Shown here: positions 60,901 through 64,000 of the stretch, piece after piece
Layout of the letters: every line of letters begins with the position of its first letter
Position numbering within the stretch: position 1 is the first letter of the stretch
Assembly (NCBI RefSeq): GCF_905147365.1
Contig: NC_056428.1
Coordinates: forward strand, 24,768,001-24,832,000
DNA length: 64,000 nt
Reading direction: 5' to 3'
Origin: Aricia agestis
Lineage: Eukaryota > Arthropoda > Insecta > Lepidoptera > Lycaenidae
Position numbers and translations under genes: made by a program
Notes under the pieces: generated by a model
What the model was told of the DNA's origin: nothing
Databases searched by the model: none
What the model saw: the letters and a program-made list of their open reading frames with translations, nothing else

Positions 60901-63900
60901 CAATAAAATATAACCTATATCCTTTCTCGATAAATGGGCTATTTAACGCTGAAAGAACTTTTCAAATCCGACCAGTAGTTCCTGAGATTAGCGCGTTCAA
61001 ATAAGCCATTTCAAATATTGTCTCCCGTTTTTTCCCACACTTTTACCTATTTCTTCTCTCCTATTAGTCTTAGCGCAGTAAAATATAACCTATAACCTTT
61101 CTCGATAAATGGGCTATTTAACACTGAAAGAACTTTTCAAATTCGACCAGTAGTTCCTGAGATTAGCGCGTTCAAATAAGCCATTTCAAATATTTTCTCT
61201 CGTTTTTTCCACACTTTTCTCTATTTTTTCGCTCACATTAGTTTTAGCGTGATGAAATATAGCCTATAGCCTTCCTCGATAAATAGGCTATCTAACACTG
61301 AAAGAATTTTTCAAATCGGACCAGTAGTTCCTGAGATTAGCGCGTTCAAACAAACAAACTAACTAACAAACTCTTCCGCTTTATAATATTAGTATAGATA
61401 AGATATTGTACGTATGGTAGGCACCAAGTAGGACATTCCGAAAGTTTTGCTAACCAACTTGGATATAAAAAGTTTTTCATTCATTTCATTAATGGTGATT
61501 TATTTCTTTAAAGGCTATTAAAGGCAATTCTTTCTGCATAGTCTTTCTTTATAACTAAGCTACGATAAATAGCTCGATAGACATTCCAGGTAATTTTTTA
61601 ATAATTTTTCTGATATGTGATTAGTATTTTATTAGTATTATTTAGTGTAGGACACTTATCCTTATACAAATAAGAATAATTATTAATAACTATTATAGTT
61701 TGTGCGTTTTATGATGATATGCGTGACACATTATAATTGACAATAGTAGGGAAGTTACCTAACAAAAATTAATCGATAGATTAAAAATATCGAATCACTT
61801 CGTAAAGGAATTGCAATCGAAATTATCGATTTCATACTGACATTTCAGTGGTGCCGGCGATTTAAGATGGCCGCCCTTTTTATCGATTTGATTTCGATTC
61901 AACATAGTCAATCTCTATTGACATAAGTTCCGTTTCATGCATATGACATTTTTCAAATGTTTTCGTAACAATAATTTTATATTCCTATTTCACAGTTATA
62001 ATTTATAATTTTTATTAATAAGTTAGTATTTAGCGTCTTTTCATTTTTATTCATTTACAATTATAGGAAACATTTGTTTTTGTAGATTTTGATTTTTTTT
62101 GTTTTCTTGTAAAAAAACCCGTAGCAAGGAACATGAAAACTGTCACCCATATCATCTTAGAACGCACAAACTATAATAAAATAAGAAATATGGGGTATAC
62201 CCTGGTATACCAGAGAATCAATCTACTTGTTTTTCTTATGTGAACTTATATTTCAGACCTGTACGGTCGTGTGGCGCAGGCTACTATAGTGGACATCTAT
62301 CTACCACCGCCCGTGTACTCTCCTGAATCGCCGGTGTCATCAGAGTCCAACGCTACCATATATCCGTAAGTTTTACATCTCACAATATTTAATCGTTTTA
62401 TAATATACTATCTGTGACCCACTGTTTAAAAATAAATTAGTATGATTTCCGATATGGTGTTTTTTTGGCAGTGAAATGTAGAACATGTGTTAATCCAAGA
62501 TATCAGAATTTAATCAAAATCACAGACACAAATTATGGCCAAATATTGTACCAAGCTTGTTTCTAGAAATAAATAGATTACCAACTCTGGAACCAATTTC
62601 TGAGACTAAGTAACTATTCTAATATTACTAATGACGCTCCGCAAACTCGTTGCGCTAAAATTCATCGCGCGAGAATTGTATATTTTTACGGGATAAAAAG
62701 TATCCTTTCTCGGGACTCAGACTTCCTCCATACCTTAAATATATCAAACCCGGTTCAGCGGTTTGGGCGTGCCACCTCGACAGACAGACACACTCCGCAT
62801 TTATAATACTAGTATGGATTTCAGCGAGATGTGTTTCCACCGAGTACACGGACGCAACGCGACGCTAAGCCGCACTCGTCTCACTGCGTCCCGAGCGGCG
62901 GTGTACGCGGAGTTCAACGACGCGGTGCTGTTCAGTGCGCGTCCGCTACGGGAGTGCGATATGTTCGAGCTCAGAATAGACTCAATGGTCGACTGCTGGA
63001 TCGGGAGTCTCGAGATCGGTAAGTTGATGAAAGACGTTTGTTGTGATGTATAACGTCTTATACCATTGCTCGTCCGCTACGGGAGTGCGATACGTTCGAG
63101 CTCAGAATAGACGCAATGCTCGACTGCTGGATCGGGAGTCTCGAGATCGGTAAGTTGGTTTCGGTATTCAGACATCAGAAAGCATGGAATCAGTAGAAAA
63201 TATATTAATTGGCGCACACCCTTTTTTCCCAACGGAACGGAACAAAATCCGCACGTCGTTCTTGAGTTGAAGGGCACGTTCGAATGAAAAAAAAACAAGC
63301 GTTTGCGCTAGTCTCATGTTTCAGTCTCACAATTACAAATTCAAATTCCATATTATCAGGAAATCGAATACGGAAAACGCGTGATTGCGGCCAGCCTTAA
63401 AAATGATTTACTGAGTACATGTGACACATACAAAATGGTGAAGCTCCAATACAATATCATAACGCTTTTGTCGAAACACTATTTTATAATTTGACTCTTC
63501 AGTCGGTCAGACGTTCGGTGATTGTAATTATTTGTAGTAATGGCCCACAGAAAATAAATTTCCAAAAAATCCGTATTTATGTCAAGACGCTGATAGTAAC
63601 CCTGTTCCTATTGCCGCCGCAGATGTGTCAGATCTGCGGCGTATATATTATACATTATACGTATTTTATAGACCCAGGTAATATAATATTAGACCATATA
63701 CTACGGTTACAGTTGTGTACATCTAGTTATTTATTTTCAGGTGTAACAGCCATAAGACCGGATGATCTCGAAGCGAATGGTCTAGCCGGGACCGCGACGG
63801 ATCTAAACTGGGACACGTACATTTTGAGCGGAGCGGCCATGATGAAAGATGGCGAATGTGTGCGTAGCGGATATCCGTTAGATCTTGATACCTTGACCGT

Positions 63901-63914
63901 CGGCAGTCGAGTCG
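42792..63914 (+). CDS. Neurl4: Neurl4-like gene, 17 exons, 3' end outside window
   Basis: Spliced reading frame: 42792-42944, 44446-44547, 44995-45108, 51936-52097, 53546-53672, 54478-54544, 54933-55065, 56221-56376, 57193-57333, 57720-57807, 58241-58343, 58639-58815, 59499-59589, 59739-59856, 62257-62365, 62825-63018, 63741-63914 and onward. It gives 736 complete codons with consistent phases. Seen: repeated NHR signatures, each with an FH start, a FNNG/FNHG motif, an IDxxxxxWxGSxEIGV core, EGDTVGVMR, and VDLYG near the end. NHR1 is about residues 3-163, NHR2 227-390, NHR3 428-590, NHR4 from 618. Known: NHR domains are beta-sandwich protein-binding modules; vertebrate NEURL4 has several of them and no RING, works at centrioles and binds CP110 and HERC2; the fly orthologue acts in germ-cell formation. 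Inferred: more than two NHRs and no RING so far favour Neurl4 over Neuralized. The start ATG has an in-frame stop two codons upstream; a further upstream coding exon cannot be excluded. Confidence 0.93.
43163..43920 (-). mobile_element. piggyBac-like relic in Neurl4 intron 1
   Basis: The left edge shows TTAA followed by CCCTCAGTTTACC, as expected for a piggyBac end at its TTAA target. On the minus strand there is a leader intron (donor GTAAGTATG at 43910, acceptor CTTTTCTTTTTAG at 43849), then the transposase remnant. I could not find the matching right TIR, so the right limit is approximate. Confidence 0.55.
43520..43838 (-). pseudogene. Internally deleted piggyBac transposase
   Basis: ATG at 43838 opens MASNNIINVLDDNAK and an acidic DKSDSDEE stretch like piggyBac N-termini, and stops after about 50 codons. 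Then, with frameshifts, come NLYLCPWRL and YPCHSCSKPVCL, which match the CxxC-type cysteine-rich C-terminus of the family. The catalytic core is missing. The call rests on motif recognition only. Confidence 0.6.
43921..44445 (+). other. 3' part of Neurl4 intron 1
   Basis: AT-rich, no recognised repeat. It ends in the pyrimidine-rich acceptor TAATTTTTTGTGCAG. Confidence 0.5.
44446..44547 (+). CDS. Neurl4: Neurl4 exon 2 (NHR1)
   Basis: Residues 52-85, VNVWNGSLEIGVTTLDPEF onward. Acceptor TTTTTTGTGCAG, donor GTATGT, phase 0 at both ends. The NGSLEIGVTTLDP core is diagnostic for NHR. Confidence 0.95.
44672..44798 (+). mobile_element. SINE-like fragment in Neurl4 intron 2
   Basis: Diverged tail segment of the same family (GGTGACCCGTTTACTCG, CCCCCTAATTTCATAC), 97 bp... 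within the 447-bp intron before exon 3. It ends about 200 bp upstream of the exon 3 acceptor. Confidence 0.5.
44995..45108 (+). CDS. Neurl4: Neurl4 exon 3 (NHR1)
   Basis: Residues 86-123, from IMSGASIVKDG to REGDTVGVMRSSK. Acceptor TTTTGTTACAG, donor GTATGT, phase 0. It is followed by the longest intron in the window (6,827 bp), which is mostly repeats. Confidence 0.95.
45648..45693. repeat. Perfect 21-bp hairpin, 4-nt loop, intron 3
   Basis: ATTGCAAATATACTAACTTG and its complement, loop ATCA. Confidence 0.85.
45960..46362. mobile_element. Repeat family D copy, intron 3
   Basis: GGGAGCCCCCCTTAAATATT to TTTTGGGTACGGAACCCTAA, with an internal perfect palindrome around AGAAGTCTAGCTAGACTTCT and a CAGACGGA tandem. 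Confidence 0.65.
46435..46570 (+). mobile_element. LINE/SINE 3' end with TAAA tail, intron 3
   Basis: CACCCTAAGGTTGGTTGGTA, GAATGCCACAAGGCATTAAG, TTTGTAAATTTGCATAAAGT, then (TAAA)n at about 46,541-46,568. Confidence 0.65.
47194..47391. mobile_element. TIR MITE, TTA duplication (GGGTTGCACCA ends), short copy
   Basis: GTGTGGGTTGCACCAGAGGC to GTTGCAACCCAAC, flanked by TTA at 47191-47193 and 47392-47394. A deletion derivative of the 36676 type, inside Neurl4 intron 3. Confidence 0.8.
47518..48115 (+). mobile_element. Dispersed repeat with GCTTCGCACGGGTATA start, intron 3
   Basis: AGCGAGCCGCCCCGGCTTCG start. The end AAAAGCGACTTTGTTTTATA is a widespread lepidopteran repeat end. Confidence 0.5.
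48208..48995 (+). mobile_element. Composite repeat (family B plus C), copy 2, intron 3
   Basis: Same order as 2955-3840, with an expanded GAT trinucleotide tract (about 48553-48585) where copy 1 has a short one. Lies inside the longest Neurl4 intron. Confidence 0.55.
49020..49365 (+). mobile_element. RTE-like LINE 3' end, intron 3
   Basis: Ends GTTTTAGCGAGACTAACGAA then CAGCAATTGATTTTTATATA, the type of 3' end I associate with lepidopteran RTE elements. Its last 77 bp recur at 49758-49836. Confidence 0.5.
49391..49472 (+). repeat. Tandem duplication, 46-bp period
   Basis: TAATCGGACAGAGTAACAAC occurs twice with one base change shortly after (TTAAG against TGAAG). Confidence 0.75.
49700..49836 (+). 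mobile_element. Second RTE-like 3' end, intron 3
   Basis: GATAAATCCGTTCAGCCGTT to GATTTTTATATATATAGA, nearly identical to 49284-49360. Confidence 0.5.
49840..51470 (+). other. Neurl4 intron 3, repeat-poor part
   Basis: AT-rich. It includes the decayed family A copy at 50585-50745 and an inverted pair around 50,514-50,567 (TAATGATAGCATGTATAATG against ATTATATATGCTATCATTA). No coding signal. Confidence 0.45.
50585..50745 (+). mobile_element. Repeat family A, decayed copy in Neurl4 intron 3
   Basis: Recognisable GCGAAAGTGTATCTGACTG, TTTGAGTCCTGCAATGGG and ATGCACGGTTCG. Confidence 0.4.
51478..51858. mobile_element. GC-rich TIR element (TTTCCACTGACG ends) before exon 4
   Basis: GGCCGCGTTTCCACTGACG and its exact complement at the ends. 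The interior is degenerate GCGGAGCGG, CTCCACTCCGCTC and GAGCTGAGCTGAG words. It ends 77 bp before exon 4. Open frames over it are artefacts of composition. Confidence 0.75.
51936..52097 (+). CDS. Neurl4: Neurl4 exon 4 (end of NHR1)
   Basis: Residues 124-177, AELLFYVNGRCLGIAAKQ, then FAVIDLYGQCVQVSI, closing NHR1, followed by a linker. Acceptor TTTGTTCCTAG, donor GTGAGT, phase 0. A GC-rich TIR element ends 77 bp upstream of the exon. Confidence 0.95.
52131..52241. mobile_element. 111-bp MITE, intron 4
   Basis: Ends ATGAGGGTTGTTGAAA and TTTCAACAACCCTCAT, perfect 16-bp inverted repeats. Begins 34 bp after the exon 4 donor. Confidence 0.7.
52767..52906. mobile_element. 140-bp MITE, TAA duplication, intron 4
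   Basis: Ends GCCCCAATTTCACCAACG and CGTTGGTGAAATTGGGGC, flanked by TAA at 52764-52766 and 52907-52909. A related CCCAATTTCACCAACCTCTG word lies at 45227. Confidence 0.8.
53096..53360. mobile_element. Hairpin mariner-like MITE, intron 4
   Basis: CAGGGTGTAACAAAACTAAG, central palindrome CAAGCGCCCCAGCG/CGCTGGGGCGCTTG, right arm degraded, then a second start word ACAGGCTGTAACAAAACTAA at 53339. Confidence 0.65.
53546..53672 (+). CDS. Neurl4: Neurl4 exon 5 (linker)
   Basis: Residues 178-219 plus one base of codon 220. It codes an acidic, Pro/Ser/Thr-rich linker between NHR1 and NHR2 (starts IEEDPNNDDTLTSSEM). Acceptor after a long CT tract, donor GTGAGT, phase 1. Confidence 0.85.
53937..54118 (-). 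mobile_element. Repeat family A, minus copy in intron 5
   Basis: Contains GGGACTCAAAGTACCCCCAT and CAGACACACTTTCGCAT, ending TAATATTAAGTATA. Confidence 0.55.
54478..54544 (+). CDS. Neurl4: Neurl4 exon 6 (67 nt, NHR2 start)
   Basis: A small exon that is too short to stand out as an ORF. It encodes VHDRLRFHPRCGILVKLS and QNN, the expected FHxxCG opening of NHR2. It joins exon 5 (one base plus TT gives Val220) and exon 7 (AA plus G gives Lys242) exactly in phase. Acceptor GATCCAG, donor GTAAGT. Confidence 0.88.
54775..54890 (-). mobile_element. SINE-like fragment just upstream of exon 7
   Basis: Minus-strand copy of the family (AGGGAGGAAACGAGTCACC, GTCGCTCATGGACTC), ending about 45 bp before exon 7. 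Confidence 0.55.
54933..55065 (+). CDS. Neurl4: Neurl4 exon 7 (NHR2)
   Basis: Residues 243-286: SAERARPLDDYNNGVVM, then NELFEIRIDRLVDKWSGSIE. Acceptor TATTTCAG, donor GTTAGT, phase 0 at the 3' end. Copies of the same SINE-like family lie close on both sides in the same orientation. Confidence 0.95.
55083..55590 (-). mobile_element. SINE-family tail plus attached repeat, downstream of exon 7
   Basis: Starts 18 bp after exon 7 with the same family tail (GGGGGCAAACGAGCAAACGG), in the same minus orientation. It continues into a second shared lepidopteran repeat segment (TTTTACTGTGCGTGGCA, GAAGCCACATCTCGGCG) to about 55,590. Open frames inside it are repeat-derived. Confidence 0.5.
55872..56170 (+). 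repeat. G-run/C-run region in intron 7
   Basis: GGGGGGGCAAGGGGGGGC followed by GCTGCCCCCCCCTGG, then two passes of the CTGGCNCCAGAACCTGGGT type and another C run near 56,140-56,147, about 70 bp upstream of the exon 8 acceptor. Confidence 0.6.
56221..56376 (+). CDS. Neurl4: Neurl4 exon 8 (NHR2)
   Basis: Residues 287-338: VGVTTHNPATIRFPSTMTNM, SGTIMMSGCKVLLNG, and an ending NFNLDELR. Acceptor ATTTTTACAG, donor GTAAGA, phase 0. Confidence 0.95.
56610..56922. mobile_element. TIR element with self-similar interior, intron 8
   Basis: Ends GGTTACACAGT and ACTGTGTAACC. The interior has repeated CAGTAACTCG / GTCACTCG words (CAGTAACTGAC, GTAACTCGCACG, GTAACTCGTTTC). Confidence 0.6.
57193..57333 (+). 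CDS. Neurl4: Neurl4 exon 9 (NHR2)
   Basis: Residues 339-385: EGDTVGMMRKDTGKLHYFIN, then GIDQGVAT and VWGVVDLYGMTVK. The acceptor CGAACAG has a weak pyrimidine tract; donor GTAAGA; phase 0. Confidence 0.93.
57720..57807 (+). CDS. Neurl4: Neurl4 exon 10 (NHR2 end, linker)
   Basis: Residues 386-414 plus one base. VSIVDSSEETECN closes NHR2 and a Pro/Thr/Ser linker follows. Acceptor ATATTGCAG, donor GTAAGT, phase 1. Confidence 0.9.
58241..58343 (+). CDS. Neurl4: Neurl4 exon 11 (NHR3 start)
   Basis: Completes Ser415 and encodes residues 416-448, RCRPRIDEDSLLFHTLRDSY then VIIINDGKTAHRP. The FH start of NHR3 lacks the usual CG that follows in NHR2 (here FHTLRD). Acceptor CTTTTTCAG, donor GTGAGT, phase 2. 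Confidence 0.9.
58639..58815 (+). CDS. Neurl4: Neurl4 exon 12 (NHR3)
   Basis: Residues 449-507 (first codon split): AFEFFNNGIVMTNRTLRTNE, LFQVRLDLVIPKWAGSIEIG, then VTQHTSNDIQFPFKM. Acceptor GTTTCAG, donor GTGAGT, phase 2. A TIR element begins 15 bp after the exon end. Confidence 0.95.
58831..59156. mobile_element. TIR element with self-similar interior, intron 12
   Basis: Ends GGCCGATTTACACGGGTAAC and GTCACCCGTGTGAATCGAGC. TAAAATCGACC occurs at three places and CCGTTAGTCACCCGTGT twice. It begins 15 bp downstream of exon 12. Confidence 0.7.
59499..59589 (+). CDS. Neurl4: Neurl4 exon 13 (NHR3)
   Basis: Completes Lys508 and encodes residues 509-538: SGTWAMTGEDVICDGAVIIP and QYVRNLSRLV. Acceptor GTTATAG, donor GTAAGT, phase 0. 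Confidence 0.93.
59739..59856 (+). CDS. Neurl4: Neurl4 exon 14 (NHR3)
   Basis: Residues 539-577 plus one base: EGDTVGVMRRDMGILHFYVN, then GVDQGPAAFNIPEHVYGII. Its 5' border before EGDTVG falls at the same place and phase as that of exon 9 in NHR2. Donor GTGAGT, phase 1. Confidence 0.95.
60035..60190 (+). mobile_element. Repeat segment E, copy 2, intron 14
   Basis: Matches 2120-2275. It is preceded from 59898 by a CTAGCTGTCCCCGCAAACG word that may be the start of the same element. Confidence 0.5.
60192..60500 (+). mobile_element. CTAGCTGTTGCCCGC-type repeat, intron 14
   Basis: Begins CTAGCTGTTGCCCGCGACTT and has two passes of the GGGACTCAAAGTATC / CCGGAATAAAAAGTATCC motif set, followed by CCAGCCGTTTACGCGTGAT. 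Confidence 0.5.
60510..61395 (+). repeat. Family B copy with a 175-bp internal tandem array
   Basis: The word GATTAGCGCG recurs at 60811, 60986, 61161 and 61335, spacing 175, 175 and 174 bp. Each unit carries CCACATTTT, TATTAGTCTTAGC, TCTCGATAAATGGGCTAT and CAGTAGTTCCTGAGATTAGC. This is four units of a tandem array inside one dispersed element in Neurl4 intron 14. Confidence 0.8.
61396..62256 (+). other. 3' part of Neurl4 intron 14
   Basis: AT-rich. ATAGTTTGTGCGTT at about 61,696 and AACGCACAAACTATAA at 62,161 form inverted words about 465 bp apart, so a further TIR element may lie between them. No coding signal. Confidence 0.4.
62257..62365 (+). CDS. Neurl4: Neurl4 exon 15 (NHR3 end, linker)
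   Basis: Completes Asp578 and encodes residues 579-613: DLYGRVAQATIVDIYLPPP, then a Ser/Pro linker. Acceptor TATATTTCAG, donor GTAAGT, phase 2. Confidence 0.93.
62635..62819 (-). mobile_element. Repeat family A, minus copy abutting exon 16
   Basis: Runs from GCAAACTCGTTGCGC to TTATAATACTAGTATGGA. The last base lies 5 bp before the AG of the exon 16 acceptor, so the pyrimidine tract and probable branch point of intron 15 are repeat DNA. Confidence 0.65.
62825..63018 (+). CDS. Neurl4: Neurl4 exon 16 (NHR4 start)
   Basis: Completes Pro614 and encodes residues 615-678: EMCFHRVHGRNATLSRTRL, AEFNDAVLFSARPL, DSMVDCWIGSLEI. Acceptor GGATTTCAG, where an interspersed repeat copy ends 5 bp before the AG. 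Donor GTAAGT, phase 1. The last 79 bases and the donor are repeated from 63071. Confidence 0.92.
63071..63157 (+). pseudogene. Partial tandem duplicate of exon 16 3' end with donor
   Basis: An 87-bp copy of 62940-63026 at an offset of 131 bp. It includes RPLREC, CWIGSLEI and the GTAAGT donor. Three base changes are visible in the coding part and each would change an amino acid (Met to Thr, Ser to Ala, Val to Leu). No plausible acceptor lies just upstream, and read-through from exon 16 meets a TAA at 63050-63052, so I treat it as non-coding. Confidence 0.85.
63741..63914 (+). CDS. Neurl4: Neurl4 exon 17 (NHR4, last in window)
   Basis: Completes Gly679 and encodes residues 680-736: VTAIRPDDLEANGLAGTATD, then DTYILSGAAMMKDGECVRSG and LDLDTLTVGSRV. 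Acceptor TTATTTTCAG, donor GTAAGT, phase 1. The rest of NHR4 and any later domains lie beyond 64,000. Confidence 0.93.
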
Positions 63915-64000
63915 GTAAGTCTTGATACTTTATATGTATAAAAAAATATGTATTTTGTGACTTGATGTCTGTTTCCTACGATTTGATACGTGTGAAATAC

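Noticed and set aside
63019..63070. Read-through of exon 16 into the intron as an alternative coding end
   Set aside because: It would add about ten residues before a TAA and break NHR4, while exon 17 continues the domain in the right phase.

Overview
The window is eukaryotic, AT-rich, and almost certainly lepidopteran (moth or butterfly) nuclear DNA. The evidence is a multi-exon gene with GT/AG introns, together with interspersed repeats of a style I recognise from Lepidoptera: elements beginning CTAGCTGTTGCCCGC, copies ending GGGTACGGAACCCTAA, and a short element that reads TTTCATCAGGTGACCCG next to its A-rich tail. I see no tRNA, rRNA, CRISPR array or bacterial operon.

Positions 1 to about 42,450 are a repeat graveyard with no recognisable complete host gene. 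They hold SINE-like copies, a broken non-LTR retrotransposon (35.9-36.5 kb), and many terminal-inverted-repeat (TIR) elements, several with exact target-site duplications (TSDs). The largest is a 3.9-kb nested fold-back block at 11,148-15,020 with an 11-bp direct repeat on both sides. The one host-like signal is a CpG-rich patch on the minus strand at 35.46-35.70 kb that could encode a signal peptide ending at a GTAAGT donor.

Positions 42,480-63,914 carry one gene on the plus strand, running off the right edge. I reconstructed 17 exons (2,209 coding bases, 736 complete codons) with matching phases at every junction. They encode three complete and one partial Neuralized homology repeat (NHR) domains, so this is a Neurl4-like (neuralized-like protein 4; bluestreak in Drosophila) gene. 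The first exon follows a leader with three short upstream ORFs. Introns are full of mobile elements, including a piggyBac relic in intron 1, SINE-family copies on both sides of exon 7, and a repeat copy whose end lies 5 bp from the AG of the exon 16 acceptor. The 3' part of exon 16 with its donor is duplicated 131 bp downstream.

The most distinctive repeat signal is a set of at least seven TIR elements, each with a different end sequence, whose interiors are made of degenerate copies of their own end word. Exon coordinates are strong; the exact ends and superfamily names of many repeats are judgement from sequence alone.
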